64,000 nt of DNA, from contig JAMBOW010000001.1 in assembly GCA_023715865.1 (NCBI GenBank), positions 2,356,001 to 2,420,000 on the forward strand, written 5' to 3'. A program made the position numbers and the translations under genes. Within the stretch, counting starts at the first letter, position 1, and each line of letters begins with the position of its first letter. A model generated the notes under the pieces. The model saw nothing but the letters and a program-made list of their open reading frames with translations, ran no database searches and was not told the DNA's origin. This DNA is from Neobacillus mesonae. GTDB lineage: Bacteria; Bacillota; Bacilli; Paenibacillales; Paenibacillaceae. Positions 25,745-34,695 of the stretch are shown here, piece after piece.

Positions 25745-26758
25745 ATGCGAAAAAAATCTACTCAGATCCATACAGAGGATGGTTATAGCAACCGTCCCCC
25801 ATCAACCAAAAACGTCAAATCACATAAAAACCATAAAACGAAATCATCGTTTACGCCGAAAAAATCGGCTGCTGCACATACACCTGCTGCACGGAGCTAC
25901 ACCGTTCAGGAGGATACAGAGCTGCTTCCTTTCCTCTTGACTATTCTGTCCACGAAGAGCCGGAATTCAGTCAAGGCCATGCTGTCACGGGGACAAATCT
26001 CTGTTTCCGGCAAGGAGGTAACAGCCTTTGATCATCCTCTAACCAAGGGGATGGAGGTATCGGTTGATAGCTCGAAGAAGGAGGAAGCCCCTCCTCTTGT
26101 CGGTCTTACCATTCTCCACGAGGATGAAGACATTATTGTGGTACACAAGGATTCTGGACTTTTGTCTGTTGCCTCCGATAAAGAACAGGAGCTCACTGCA
26201 TATCGCCAGCTGATGGCCCATGTACGTCAAGCTCATCCGGCTAACCGGATCTTTATCGTCCATCGGCTGGACCGCGATACGTCCGGGGTTATGATGTTTG
26301 CCAAAAGCGAAGAAATTCAAAAATCTCTGCAGGATGCCTGGCGGGATACCGTGGAGGAAAGAACGTACGTAGCGCTCGTGGAAGGAAAAGTTAAGCAAAC
26401 CGAAGGAACCATTACTTCCTATTTAAAAGAGAGCAAGACGCTCAAAATGTACTCCACGCCATATGCCAATGACGGACAAAAGGCAGTCACCCATTACAAA
26501 ACGCTGCAAACCAGCCGTGATTACTCTCTGCTTGAGGTTCAGCTTGAGACCGGACGCAAGAATCAAATTCGTGTTCATATGGAAGAGCTGGGTCATCCTG
26601 TGGCAGGGGATAAAAAGTATGGAGCCAGAGGCCGGGGCATTGGCAGACTGGGTCTGCATGCCAGAGTGCTTGCTTTTAGCCACCCGAGAACAGGCGAGAA
26701 AATGCGGTTCGAAACACCGATTCCTAAAGTTTTTCTCAGACCCTTTTCATCAAAATAA
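25745..26758 (+). CDS. RluA family rRNA/tRNA pseudouridine synthase
   Basis: The 337-residue protein has an S4-like RNA-binding segment (LLPFLLTILSTKSRNSVKAM to GMEVSVDSS, about residues 60-112) and a RluA catalytic domain with HRLDRDTSGVMMFAK near residue 176, where the aspartate is the nucleophile. QLETGRKNQIRVHM and HPVAGDKKYG complete the fold. The first 55 residues are a basic, low-complexity tail (many Lys, Thr, Pro), unusual in this family. Start at 25745 with AGGAGG nine bases upstream. Target uridine unknown. Confidence 0.87.
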   Translation: MRKKSTQIHTEDGYSNRPPSTKNVKSHKNHKTKSSFTPKKSAAAHTPAARSYTVQEDTELLPFLLTILSTKSRNSVKAMLSRGQISVSGKEVTAFDHPLTKGMEVSVDSSKKEEAPPLVGLTILHEDEDIIVVHKDSGLLSVASDKEQELTAYRQLMAHVRQAHPANRIFIVHRLDRDTSGVMMFAKSEEIQKSLQDAWRDTVEERTYVALVEGKVKQTEGTITSYLKESKTLKMYSTPYANDGQKAVTHYKTLQTSRDYSLLEVQLETGRKNQIRVHMEELGHPVAGDKKYGARGRGIGRLGLHARVLAFSHPRTGEKMRFETPIPKVFLRPFSSK

Positions 26759-26785
26759 AAGCTGGCTCTAATTATTGTTAAGCTT

Positions 26786-26844
26786 AAAAAGGACTGTTCC
26801 CATAGCCGGCATTCTTGCGGCATTTAGGAACAGTCCTTTTTTCT
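26786..26844. terminator. Bidirectional Rho-independent terminator
   Basis: AAAGGACTGTTCC pairs with GGAACAGTCCTTT (long loop), with A-run and T-run on opposite sides. It serves the pseudouridine synthase gene (+) and the methyltransferase gene (-). Confidence 0.85.
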
Positions 26845-26863
26845 ACAAATTTCTCTTATCAGT

Positions 26864-27649
26864 TCATTCCGGCTTCATGGCTCCCATAAACAAAAACAAG
26901 GGAATTCGCCGTCTCCGCTCATAAGTCTCCTCATGGATAAACCTTTCACGCACGGGTTTAGATTCCCGGAGAGTACTCACTACAAATCCCGCTTTTTGCA
27001 AGGCGCTGAAATAATCCTCTATCGTACGGTGATACTTCAGAACCGGTCCACCCATCCAATCCTGCTCTCTGTACCCTTCCACAAAATATTGATCTACAAT
27101 CCAATCTGTCCTCAGACCCGAGGGCTGAAGAGTTGAAGTGATCACGGGATGTTCTACAGAGAAGACAAACGTACCTCCCGGCTTAAGTGCGGCATAGATT
27201 TTATCCAACACGGTTCCTAAATCCTCGATATAATGGAGGACAAGCCTGGAGACCACCAAATCATAGGGCTTGCCATCAGCTAATCTGGAATTTGTATTTT
27301 CAGGACCAGCCTCATCATGATCAGGAGCTGCATTCCAATCTTCAATTGTCGTATGTATTACTGCTGCATGACTCTTCAATTCTTTAATATTGCTGACCGC
27401 TGTCCTGTACATATTATATGAGCCTTCAATTCCCGTGTAGTTGATAGCTCCAGCATTCAGCAGCTTTAAGCCGAACATGCCGTCTCCGCAGCCCAGATCC
27501 AGAACAGACCTTCCCGTTACATCCCCTGCCAGCTCCCATATGACAGGTTCCTCCAGCGTATCATTCGCATTCTCCGGTGTTCCTCTTCGTGCCATGTACC
27601 TGGTAAACTGCTCTTCCCGATCATAAAAATGCGAGCCTCGATATTCCAT
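26864..27649 (-). CDS. Class I SAM-dependent methyltransferase
   Basis: The 261-residue protein has SAM motif I as VLDLGCGDGMFGLK near residue 50, YTGIEGSYNMY for strand 2, YDLVVSRLVLHYIED near 130 and KPGGTFVFSVEHPVI near 160, a pattern shared with bioC/ubiE-like enzymes. The long C-terminal part (VDQYFVEGYREQDWMG) suits a small-molecule substrate that cannot be named. Start at 27649 with GGGAGAT upstream. Confidence 0.85.
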   Translation of the reverse strand: MEYRGSHFYDREEQFTRYMARRGTPENANDTLEEPVIWELAGDVTGRSVLDLGCGDGMFGLKLLNAGAINYTGIEGSYNMYRTAVSNIKELKSHAAVIHTTIEDWNAAPDHDEAGPENTNSRLADGKPYDLVVSRLVLHYIEDLGTVLDKIYAALKPGGTFVFSVEHPVITSTLQPSGLRTDWIVDQYFVEGYREQDWMGGPVLKYHRTIEDYFSALQKAGFVVSTLRESKPVRERFIHEETYERRRRIPLFLFMGAMKPE

Positions 27650-28052
27650 GGATCTCCCTCTCCTTTATCCGGTGAATTCCATCCTTTATCGTTACACTCT
27701 CATCATACTCTTTTCAATTCTGTACAGGAATAGCACCTGCCCGTTTTTATTTGCTATTTTTTCAATACAATTGCAACCGTGCTTATCAATATGAATAAAA
27801 CTGCCAAGCCTTTTATCAATTTAGTACATCTCCCTTAACGCGATTCATTTTGATTTATTTTTTTGTATTCAAGCCAAATATATACATGGATTTATTTTTA
27901 AACTCCTCGTCTTTTATCTACTGCTAAATCGCAACGTCCGCCTCAGCGATCTAATATAACGTTTCTTTCTTTAATTCCAAGCTTTTGTGGGTAAAGTATA
28001 TACAGGACACTCTCATCAACTTGAGATTTTTGGGAACAGGAGGAATGCTTAG
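27650..28052. other. 403-base gap without a gene
   Basis: This AT-rich gap lies between the divergent methyltransferase gene and speD. It must hold both promoters. No stem-loop, operator-like palindrome or riboswitch consensus was seen in it; only the speD ribosome binding site (AGGAGG, nine bases before the ATG) at its right end is clear. Confidence 0.6.
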
Positions 28053-28922
28053 ATGACACTTACACCAGAACAGCGCATTGAGCTTCACGGATTTAACAAT
28101 TTGACGAAATCGCTCAGCTTCAACATGTATGATGTTTGTTATACCAAGACCAAAGAAGAACGCGAGGCTTACATCGAATATATCGATGAACAATATAATG
28201 CAGATCGGCTGACTCAGATTTTGACGAACGTATCGAATATTATTGGGGCTCATGTGCTTAATGTAGCCAAGCAGGACTACATTCCTCAAGGAGCCAGTGT
28301 GACGCTGCTCGTATCCGAAGGGCCTGTCGGAGATGCGGAAGAAGAATCGTTCGAAGAATCACCGGGACCGCTCCCGGATCATGTCGTCATGCATTTGGAT
28401 AAAAGCCACATTACAGTGCACACCTACCCTGAATTCCACCCATACGAAGGAATTAGTACGTTCCGTGCAGACATTGATGTATCGACCTGCGGGGAAATTT
28501 CTCCGCTTAAGGCACTGAACTATCTTATTCACTCGTTTGATACCGATATTATGACCATAGATTACCGTGTGCGCGGCTTTACCCGGGATATCAACGGCAA
28601 CAAGCTGTTTATTGACCATGACATCAGCTCCATCCAGAATTACATTCCATCCAGCATACAGCAGCAGTACGATATGATCGACATTAACGTATACCAGCAT
28701 CATATTTTTCATACGAAATGCAAGCTGAAGGAATTTGACCTCAACAACTATTTGTTCGGCTTTACAAAGGATAAGTTGAGTGTAGAAGAGCAGCAGGAAA
28801 TAACAGAGCAGCTCAAGACGGAAATGGATGAAATTTATTACGGAATTAACATGGATGCAGGCGTCATTGATGAAGACGCAGAGGAGGATTTTGTATACCG
28901 ACGGGCGGTTGATATTGACTAA
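28053..28922 (+). CDS. speD: S-adenosylmethionine decarboxylase proenzyme
   Basis: The 289-residue proenzyme matches the larger bacterial (E. coli-type) SpeD. Self-cleavage occurs at Lys117-Ser118 in [17 protein letters not shown], creating the pyruvoyl cofactor; [20 protein letters not shown] and CGEISPL carry the catalytic cysteine region. The enzyme makes decarboxylated SAM, the aminopropyl donor for spermidine. It is longer than the short B. subtilis enzyme, as in Paenibacillus and proteobacteria. An acidic insertion ([13 protein letters not shown]) precedes the cleavage site. Monocistronic here; spermidine synthase is not in the window. Confidence 0.92.
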   Translation: MTLTPEQRIELHGFNNLTKSLSFNMYDVCYTKTKEEREAYIEYIDEQYNADRLTQILTNVSNIIGAHVLNVAKQDYIPQGASVTLLVSEGPVGDAEEESFEESPGPLPDHVVMHLDKSHITVHTYPEFHPYEGISTFRADIDVSTCGEISPLKALNYLIHSFDTDIMTIDYRVRGFTRDINGNKLFIDHDISSIQNYIPSSIQQQYDMIDINVYQHHIFHTKCKLKEFDLNNYLFGFTKDKLSVEEQQEITEQLKTEMDEIYYGINMDAGVIDEDAEEDFVYRRAVDID

Positions 28923-28934
28923 TTGAATTCAAAT

Positions 28935-28986
28935 GAAAAAAGGACAGCATCCCAAAGACTCGGCTTTGGCTGCTTTCCTTTTTTTG
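28935..28986. terminator. Rho-independent terminator after speD
   Basis: AAAGGACAGCA-x2-CCAAAG pairs with CTTTGG-x-TGCTTTCCTTT (small internal loops) and is followed by seven T on the plus strand; the A-run on the left lets it serve the convergent small gene as well. Confidence 0.8.
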
Positions 28987-28994
28987 TTATTCGC

Positions 28995-29318
28995 TTATTG
29001 CTTCAGAAATTTCACTGCAAATTTGGCAGCATCATGCACTTCTTTAACAAAAGCTCTATTTTCTTTCTCCCATTCGTTCTCATCGTCCAGAGCGATTTCC
29101 TCAATAAAATCATTTAGCAGCTCTGCGAGCTCTTTTTTTGAAGGGGATTTCCCTGCGCTTTTTCCTCTTAGCAGGCTGACCGCAGAACGAATGACTTTGA
29201 CACTTTCCTTAATATAAGGATACTCATCCCGATCCCATGCCTTAGGGTTGTCCATATCCAGAAATACAATCCATTTATCAAGCAGGTCTGCTGCTTTTTT
29301 AGGTGCGATTTGTGCCAT
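28995..29318 (-). CDS. Hypothetical helical protein
   Basis: From the ATG at 29318 (GGAG six bases upstream) the product has 107 residues, soluble, highly charged and predicted all helical (SAVSLLRGKSAGKSPSKKEL, then ENEWEKENRAFVKEV). Two earlier in-frame ATGs overlap the ribosome binding site. No family recognised. Confidence 0.6.
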   Translation of the reverse strand: MAQIAPKKAADLLDKWIVFLDMDNPKAWDRDEYPYIKESVKVIRSAVSLLRGKSAGKSPSKKELAELLNDFIEEIALDDENEWEKENRAFVKEVHDAAKFAVKFLKQ

Positions 29319-29533
29319 CATGATCTCCATTTCTTACATTTCTACAACTCTTAAGATAACCGCTTCAGATCGAACTGGCAAGCTGGATGTCCCCATCATA
29401 AAGAATGAACATATAGTTTGATTGGTAAATTAAGCACAGTTGACGGCTGTGTAAAATTTAATATAAACTTAAGTTGTTAAGAGTTCTTAACTATTAATAA
29501 GTTTTAAATATATTTTATTGAGGTGAATCGTCT

Positions 29534-29959
29534 GTGAAACAGCAATTACTGTCCGAGCTGGTAGCCGGCTACATGATGACTTTTGTGGCTAGCTACGCCA
29601 AAATTCTGGACAACGATCTGACTGCCTCTCAATATTTCATTCTTCAGACACTTGCTCGGGAGGGTCCTCAAACCTCAACCTATTTTGCTGGAGCACTTGA
29701 TGTGACGATGCCTGCTATCACGAACCTCAGCAACAAGCTTGTGCGAAAGGGATATATTGAGCGGCGAAGCTCCGAATCGGACAGACGCAAGGTCGTACTG
29801 CAAATTACGGAGCAAGGGATGGCTGTAGAAGAGAAAATGCTGGAGAAATACAAGGAACTAACCGAGGGACTGTGGTCCGATTTTTCGGAGGCCGAAATGG
29901 ATCTCCTTATTGCTTCTTACCAGAAGATGATCGACCATCAGAAGAATCAGAAGTCCTAA
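29534..29959 (+). CDS. MarR family transcriptional regulator
   Basis: The 141-residue protein has the MarR winged helix: LTASQYFILQTLAREGPQTS, then DVTMPAITNLSNKLVRKGYI as recognition helix, then RRSSESDRRKVVLQITEQG as the wing. It starts at a GTG with AGGTGA upstream. It is 24 bases ahead of the dehydrogenase gene, so it probably controls that operon, perhaps in response to a phenolic or other small effector. No clear palindrome was seen in its upstream gap beyond AT-rich sequence. Confidence 0.88.
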   Translation: MKQQLLSELVAGYMMTFVASYAKILDNDLTASQYFILQTLAREGPQTSTYFAGALDVTMPAITNLSNKLVRKGYIERRSSESDRRKVVLQITEQGMAVEEKMLEKYKELTEGLWSDFSEAEMDLLIASYQKMIDHQKNQKS

Positions 29960-29983
29960 ATAATATTTCAGGAGGAATCACTC

Positions 29984-30736
29984 ATGGGAAGATTGGACAA
30001 TAAAGTTGCCATTATTACTGGAGCTGCCGGCGGAATGGGTAAAGCGGACGCTCTTCTGTTTGCTCAAGAAGGAGCTAAAGTAGCTATAACTGACCTGCAG
30101 GAGGAAAAAATTCAGGAGGTTGTTGCTGAAATTAAAGCAGCCGGCGGGGAAGCTATTGGGTTTAAGCATGATGTTACATCCGAGAACGAGTGGATCCATG
30201 TTGTTAACGAAACCGTAGCTACATTTGGAAAAATTGATATTCTTGTTAATAATGCAGGCGTCTCTAACGCAACGCCTTTTATGGATCTTACGGTTGCCGG
30301 CTTTGAGAAGACGATGTCCATCAACGTAACCAGCATCTTCTTAGCTCAGAAATACGTCATTCCGCACATGATTGAAGCGGGCGGCGGTTCCATCGTCAAC
30401 ATCTCGTCCATTGCCGGTTTGACAGGCGGCAGCGGCGCTGGCCCATACACAGCCAGCAAAGGTGCTGTTCGGATGCTGACCAAAGCAACTGCGGTTGACT
30501 ATGCTAAATTTAATATTCGTGCAAACTCTGTCCATCCAGGCTATATCGAAACACCGATGACCCTTGAGATGTTCAAAGACGAGCGCATGACGCAGTGGTT
30601 CCAATCCCAAACTCCGCTCCCTCGTCTTGGTAAGCCGGAAGATATCGCCAGAGGCGTGTTGTTCTTGGCATCAGACGAATCCTCTTATATTACTGGAGTG
30701 GAGCTACCGATTGACGGCGGATATTACGCAAAATAA
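29984..30736 (+). CDS. Short-chain dehydrogenase/reductase
   Basis: The 250-residue enzyme has the classical SDR features: TGAAGGMGKA for NAD(P) binding near residue 14, D66-type acidic residue region TDLQEEK, NNAGVS near 90, the catalytic Ser in NISSIAG, and YTASK (Tyr-x3-Lys) near 153. It resembles glucose 1-dehydrogenase and cyclopentanol dehydrogenase-type enzymes; the substrate is unknown. Cotranscribed with the MarR regulator and followed by a terminator at 30789. Confidence 0.88.
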   Translation: MGRLDNKVAIITGAAGGMGKADALLFAQEGAKVAITDLQEEKIQEVVAEIKAAGGEAIGFKHDVTSENEWIHVVNETVATFGKIDILVNNAGVSNATPFMDLTVAGFEKTMSINVTSIFLAQKYVIPHMIEAGGGSIVNISSIAGLTGGSGAGPYTASKGAVRMLTKATAVDYAKFNIRANSVHPGYIETPMTLEMFKDERMTQWFQSQTPLPRLGKPEDIARGVLFLASDESSYITGVELPIDGGYYAK

Positions 30737-30788
30737 AGAGCACTTCTTCTATACCCTTGAATAAACTCATCAATAATGGTCTTAGACT

Positions 30789-30823
30789 GGCTGTATCTGC
30801 TTTATGCAGGTACAGCTTTTCTT
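30789..30823 (+). terminator. Rho-independent terminator after the MarR-dehydrogenase operon
   Basis: GCTGTATCTGC pairs with GCAGGTACAGC (one G-U, five-base loop) followed by TTTTCTTATC. Its position shows that the acetyltransferase gene downstream starts at 30899 and not within this hairpin. Confidence 0.75.
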
Positions 30824-30898
30824 ATCAGAAGAGATTATACAGTGGAAATAGATTATAATAAGACAGAATGTGTTATTACGAAGGGAGTGCTCATACTC

Positions 30899-31459
30899 AT
30901 GGATTTCGCCTCTAATCCGAACAATTGGTTCCACGGACACAAGGTCCGGCTGGCCGCAGCAATCCAGCAGGATGCTCAAACCCTGGCCGGTTATACGGAA
31001 GACTACGAATATCTTAAAAATTTGGATACAGATTATGCTGTACCCCAAACGGTGCAAGAGAATCAGCCGAAAAGCGCACGCATTGAAAATGGTGTAGAGT
31101 TTATGCTGCGCACGCTTGATGATGACCGCCTCATCGGTTTTGTGGCGCTGCACAGCATCGAATGGAATAATCAGTCGGCCAAGCTTGCCATCGGGATCGG
31201 TAAGACCAAGGACCGCAACAAGGGCTACGGCAGTGATGCTCTGCATTTGATTTTACGTTACGCCTTTCATGAGCTCAATTTGAATCGTGTGTGCCTTGAT
31301 GTCATCTCCTATAACGAAATCGCCTACCATGCCTACAAGAAAGCAGGCTTTGTTGAGGAAGGCCGCATGCGTCAAGCCGTGCTTCGCGGAGGTCAAAAGC
31401 ATGACCGAATTATTATGGGGCTGCTTCGTGAGGAATGGGAAGCGAATCAACCATCCTGA
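30899..31459 (+). CDS. GNAT family acetyltransferase (RimJ/RimL-like)
   Basis: The 186-residue protein has the ribosomal-protein-acetyltransferase-like pattern: LIGFVALHSIEWNNQSAKLA, IGIGKTKDRNKGYGSDALHL (motif A, R-N-K-G-Y-G) and YNEIAYHAYKKAGFVEEG near the C-terminus. The ATG at 30899 has AAGGGAGTG nine bases upstream. Substrate unknown. A terminator pair of 31475-31517 closes the unit. Confidence 0.85.
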   Translation: MDFASNPNNWFHGHKVRLAAAIQQDAQTLAGYTEDYEYLKNLDTDYAVPQTVQENQPKSARIENGVEFMLRTLDDDRLIGFVALHSIEWNNQSAKLAIGIGKTKDRNKGYGSDALHLILRYAFHELNLNRVCLDVISYNEIAYHAYKKAGFVEEGRMRQAVLRGGQKHDRIIMGLLREEWEANQPS

Positions 31460-31474
31460 TTCTAATATGAACAT

Positions 31475-31517
31475 AAAAAGATAGATAAAGCATTTCATGC
31501 TCTATCTATCTTTTTTA
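31475..31517. terminator. Bidirectional Rho-independent terminator
   Basis: AAAAAGATAGATA pairs with TATCTATCTTTTT around a short GC-closed loop, with T-runs on both strands. Serves the acetyltransferase (+) and the MazG-like gene (-). Confidence 0.8.
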
Positions 31518-31529
31518 ACGTTTCAGCTG

Positions 31530-31877
31530 CTATGCTTCCCCTTCATATCTTTCAAGAAGTTTTTTACGGTGTGCAGCAAAAATGTTGTCTAATGAAATGT
31601 CATAATGATTTGCAATAACGATAAGATTACCGAGTACATCACCGAGCTCCTCGGTTAGCTCCTGCTTATTCTCCTCGTAAGAACCGACTGCTTCATCCGG
31701 GCGGTCCCTTCCGATTTCCAACGCACGTATGGCACGGGCAACCTCTCCCGTTTCTTCCGCAAGAAAGCCTATACGGATGAAGATATCAAGCTCTGACCAT
31801 CCTCTGGTTCTGTAATATTCTTTGACCCAATGCTGAAATTCGGTGACATCCATCTTTCCGAGCATCTCCAAGTTCAT
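31530..31877 (-). CDS. MazG-like nucleotide pyrophosphohydrolase
   Basis: The 115-residue protein has the MazG-type metal site: EETGEVARAIR and, 30 residues later, EELGDVLGNLIVIAN (E-x-x-x-E ... E-x-x-D). It should hydrolyse nucleoside triphosphates to monophosphates, possibly clearing abnormal nucleotides. The start is taken as the ATG at 31877 (GGAGA five bases upstream); a GTG four codons earlier with GGAGGG is an equal alternative. The frame is open much further but would overlap a terminator and the next gene. Confidence 0.83.
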   Translation of the reverse strand: MNLEMLGKMDVTEFQHWVKEYYRTRGWSELDIFIRIGFLAEETGEVARAIRALEIGRDRPDEAVGSYEENKQELTEELGDVLGNLIVIANHYDISLDNIFAAHRKKLLERYEGEA

Positions 31878-31973
31878 ATCGTTCTCCACACTATACACCC
31901 TCCATCTCTCTTGCTGCGCATTCATTTTTTCCATATCATAGTTTACAAGATTTCGAACCATAAACGTAAGAAA

Positions 31974-32012
31974 AATAAAAAGGGTATTCGTTCCATTAAG
32001 AAACGATACCCT
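31974..32012 (-). terminator. Rho-independent terminator after the small acetyltransferase gene
   Basis: On the minus strand AGGGTATCGTT pairs with AACGAATACCCT (one mismatch) and is followed by TTTTATTTTT. Confidence 0.8.
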
Positions 32013-32029
32013 GACTCGTTCATTATTCG

Positions 32030-32317
32030 CTATGCCAATACATCCTGCATTTCTGTGTGCCTTTCCATAACACTGCTGGCGAATGAACACATTGGAACCA
32101 CCTTGAGATGATTCTCTCTTGCGTATTGGACGACTCTTTCAACCAGTTCAACTCCAACGCCCCCGCCTCTCAGCTCTTCCGATACGAACGTATGGGTGAT
32201 GATGATGGCGCTTGAATCTGCTTCGCCCTCTTCGCCTGGCGCGAATCCAATTGTTGCGGCTTTCTCTCCGTCTTTTTCCATGTAAAACTCATGATCTCCC
32301 TGCAATATCTCACTCAA
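32030..32317 (-). CDS. Small GNAT family acetyltransferase (YjdJ type)
   Basis: The 95-residue protein is of the short GNAT-like type with ITHTFVSEELRGGGVGVELVE in two parts (R-G-G-G-V-G) and a C-terminal VVPMCSFASSVMERH, the pattern of YjdJ/NATD1-like proteins whose conserved cysteine may carry the acetyl group. The start is a TTG with AAAGGAG nine bases upstream. Substrate unknown. Confidence 0.85.
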   Translation of the reverse strand: MSEILQGDHEFYMEKDGEKAATIGFAPGEEGEADSSAIIITHTFVSEELRGGGVGVELVERVVQYARENHLKVVPMCSFASSVMERHTEMQDVLA

Positions 32318-32499
32318 TGTATGTAGTCTCCTTTCCTGTATTTATTTTTTCATTTACCAGCATGGTCTCTTATAACACTTACACATCTTAAGCCGAATAA
32401 GACTCAATTTACTGTGGTACTGTTATAATGCTCATCGTTACCAGACTTATCTAGCTTGCCAATGTCGCGGCCAATTTATGATGAACATACGGGCAAAAT

Positions 32500-32545
32500 A
32501 AAAAAACAGTGCAAAGCCGACTGCTCGCTCTCACACTGTTTTTCA
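32500..32545 (-). terminator. Rho-independent terminator after the methyltransferase gene
   Basis: AAAAACAGTGTG pairs with CACTGTTTTT on the minus strand with a long loop, followed by TTTATTTTG. Confidence 0.7.
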
Positions 32546-32557
32546 TCTCATACTATT

Positions 32558-33325
32558 TTAATATTTGATTGCTCTAACCCGGATACGCTTGTAGTCGATA
32601 TACCAGGTACCGTCATGAAACAAAGCCGGCTTGGTTTTGACTGCAATCTTCTGATAGATGCTGTCCTTCTCTTCTTGATCAAATGGTTTAAAAAATGAAC
32701 CCGAGAAACCATTCAGCCAGTGATACAGCCCCTGATCGCCATCATTCATCGGAGTCGGCCGGTCAAAATGGACGGCGTAAGTCACCCGGAAGCCATGCTC
32801 TTCCAAGAGCGTACTATACTCGCCAATGCTTGGATAATACCATGGATTCAGCTCACCCGCATCAATGCTATACTCCTCTTGAAGTACCTCGTACAGAGCC
32901 TGAATTACCGTTTGAACGTTGTTTTGGCCTCCAAATTCAGCTACAAATCTTCCGCCAGGTTGAAGGACCTGATGAACACTTCTTACTACCCCGTCTGCAT
33001 TCCGCATCCAGTGCAGCGCTGCATTAGAGAACACCGCATCAAAGGTTTTATCTAAATTGAAATGTTCAGCATTTTCTTGAAGAAACTGAAGGTGAGGATA
33101 TTTTTGACGTGCTTTCGCCAGCATCTCACCTGACAAGTCCATCCCGGTAACCTCAGCGCCGGTAGCAGAGATCTCATTCGTCAAATCCCCAGTACCGCAG
33201 CCGATATCGAGTATCCGTTCTGCGTTCTGTGGGGCAAGCAGATCGACAACACCTTTACCCAGCTCCGATACAAACCCAAGCTTGCTGTCATACAGCTCCG
33301 ATTCCCATACTTGTCCTTTCTTCAT
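32558..33325 (-). CDS. SAM-dependent methyltransferase (trans-aconitate methyltransferase-like)
   Basis: The 255-residue protein has motif I ILDIGCGTGDLTNEI near residue 38, VTGMDLSGEMLAKARQKYP, FDAVFSNAALHWMRN and LQPGGRFVAEFGG, a layout shared with trans-aconitate 2-methyltransferase and malonyl-ACP methyltransferase. The C-terminal part lacks the exact trans-aconitate enzyme signature, so the substrate is open. The ATG at 33325 is preferred over the one at 33337, which abuts the GAGGGG site. Confidence 0.83.
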   Translation of the reverse strand: MKKGQVWESELYDSKLGFVSELGKGVVDLLAPQNAERILDIGCGTGDLTNEISATGAEVTGMDLSGEMLAKARQKYPHLQFLQENAEHFNLDKTFDAVFSNAALHWMRNADGVVRSVHQVLQPGGRFVAEFGGQNNVQTVIQALYEVLQEEYSIDAGELNPWYYPSIGEYSTLLEEHGFRVTYAVHFDRPTPMNDGDQGLYHWLNGFSGSFFKPFDQEEKDSIYQKIAVKTKPALFHDGTWYIDYKRIRVRAIKY

Positions 33326-33449
33326 AGACCATCCCATCCCCTCGCATTGAATGAGACTATTATGGCATAGTGGCTGTGCATCTTTTAAATACCTGTTTCC
33401 TATGAAGCTGATAGCCCAAGACTATACCGCATGGTTTTATTCAACTTTC

Positions 33450-34514
33450 TTAATTCTCCCTGCCGTTTGGATATACGATAATTTTCAGGCTGCCGCTCTT
33501 GTTATGAATAGCCCGTTCCATCGCCTCCTGCGTCTCCTCTAAGTTGTAGCGGTCTGTAATCAGCGTGCTAGCCGGAATGCTGCCTGAGGCAAGGAAGCGA
33601 ATTCCATCCGGATATGTATTCGCATACCGGAATACGCCATAGATGTCGATTTCGTTATCTGCAATAAACGGAACGTTCAACGGAATTTCATCCTGTGCAG
33701 GAAGTCCGACGATAACCAGCTTTCCTCCGCGACGCAGCGAAGCGAGCGCTGAGTTTAAAGCTCGCGGGCTACCGGCTGTCTCCCATGCCGCATCAACTCC
33801 TGCTCCGTTCGTAAGCTCTTTTATTTTTTCGTTAGCATCAACTCTTGCTACATTAATCGCATGGGTAGCACCCAGCTTAAGCGCCGCCTCCAGCCGGATG
33901 TCCTCAAGGTCGGTAACAATAATTTGGCTTGCTCCAAAGGATTTCGCCGCTGCTACTGCCATCAGTCCGACAGGTCCCATACCCATAATGGCAACGGTTG
34001 ATCCCGGCTTCAGATCGCAGCGATAGGCTGCATGAATGCCAACAGAAAACGGTTCCACAAGTGCGGCTTCTTCATAGGACAGCTCATCAGGAATCGGAAA
34101 TACAAAATCCTCGCGAATCGCTATATATTGAACGAAGGCTCCGTCTACCGGAGGAGTAGCCAGAAACTGAACGTCGGGGCAAAGATTATATCTGCCTTCT
34201 TTACAGTAACGGCATCGCCCGCAGGTCACTCCAGGTTCAATCGCAACCCGGTCTCCTGGTTTTACCCGCCCTACATTTTCTCCAGTCTCAACAACAACAC
34301 CAGCACATTCATGTCCGAGAATAATCGGCTTCTCAACGACAAACCGCCCGATTCGGCCATGTTCATAATAATGAACATCTGATCCGCATACGCCTACCGC
34401 CATGATCTTCACAAGCACTTCGTCAGGTTTAACCTCTGGAATAGGAAGTTCCTTAATCTCAATATGACCCGGTTTGTCCATAACAGCTGCCTTCATTACT
34501 TTAGCATTTTGCAT
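33450..34514 (-). CDS. Zinc-dependent alcohol dehydrogenase of the hexuronate locus
   Basis: The 354-residue medium-chain dehydrogenase has catalytic zinc ligands (GVCGSDVHYYEHG and GHECAG), a structural zinc site CGRCRYCKEGRYNLC and a Rossmann motif GMGPVGLMA. It resembles sorbitol/xylitol and L-idonate dehydrogenases and the YjmD protein encoded with uxuA in B. subtilis. Its place opposite gntR-uxuA-uxuB suggests a role in oxidising a sugar alcohol or aldonate feeding into mannonate; the substrate is inference. Start at 34514 with AAGGGAGAG nine bases upstream. Confidence 0.85.
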   Translation of the reverse strand: MQNAKVMKAAVMDKPGHIEIKELPIPEVKPDEVLVKIMAVGVCGSDVHYYEHGRIGRFVVEKPIILGHECAGVVVETGENVGRVKPGDRVAIEPGVTCGRCRYCKEGRYNLCPDVQFLATPPVDGAFVQYIAIREDFVFPIPDELSYEEAALVEPFSVGIHAAYRCDLKPGSTVAIMGMGPVGLMAVAAAKSFGASQIIVTDLEDIRLEAALKLGATHAINVARVDANEKIKELTNGAGVDAAWETAGSPRALNSALASLRRGGKLVIVGLPAQDEIPLNVPFIADNEIDIYGVFRYANTYPDGIRFLASGSIPASTLITDRYNLEETQEAMERAIHNKSGSLKIIVYPNGREN

Positions 34515-34554
34515 AATTCTACACTCTCCCTTGGTCGATAGATGACTTGTACTT

Positions 34555-34605
34555 GAATCAATTTCATAAAGTATTCGAATCGATTACAGCTGATGAAATT
34601 GATTC
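34555..34605. promoter_or_regulatory. 13-bp perfect inverted repeat with a cre-like core
   Basis: GAATCAATTTCAT (34555-34567) is repeated inverted as ATGAAATTGATTC (34593-34605), 25 bases apart. The spacer holds TGTAATCGATTCGA on the minus strand (34575-34588), which fits the CcpA cre consensus except at two positions. It lies 41-91 bases upstream of the alcohol dehydrogenase ATG. Confidence 0.55.
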
Positions 34606-34643
34606 TCTAAGTAATAATTAAGCAATTCCCAATCTTTCTCTTT

Positions 34644-34671
34644 CATACTACCATACAAGTATGGTAGTATG
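34644..34671. promoter_or_regulatory. Perfect 13-2-13 palindrome, probable GntR operator
   Basis: CATACTACCATAC, AA, GTATGGTAGTATG: thirteen matching bases on each side, 25 bases before the gntR ATG. GntR-family regulators bind such palindromes, so autoregulation and control of both divergent units is likely; the assignment is inference. Confidence 0.7.
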
Positions 34672-34695
34672 GTGAAGAAATGAGGTGAAATTTTT

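Noticed and set aside
30776..30898. N-terminal extension of the acetyltransferase gene at 30899
   Set aside because: It covers the terminator of the preceding operon and has no ribosome binding site.
31530..32090. Long version of the MazG-like gene starting at 32090
   Set aside because: The extension overlaps the acetyltransferase gene and a terminator; homology begins only near the ATG at 31877.
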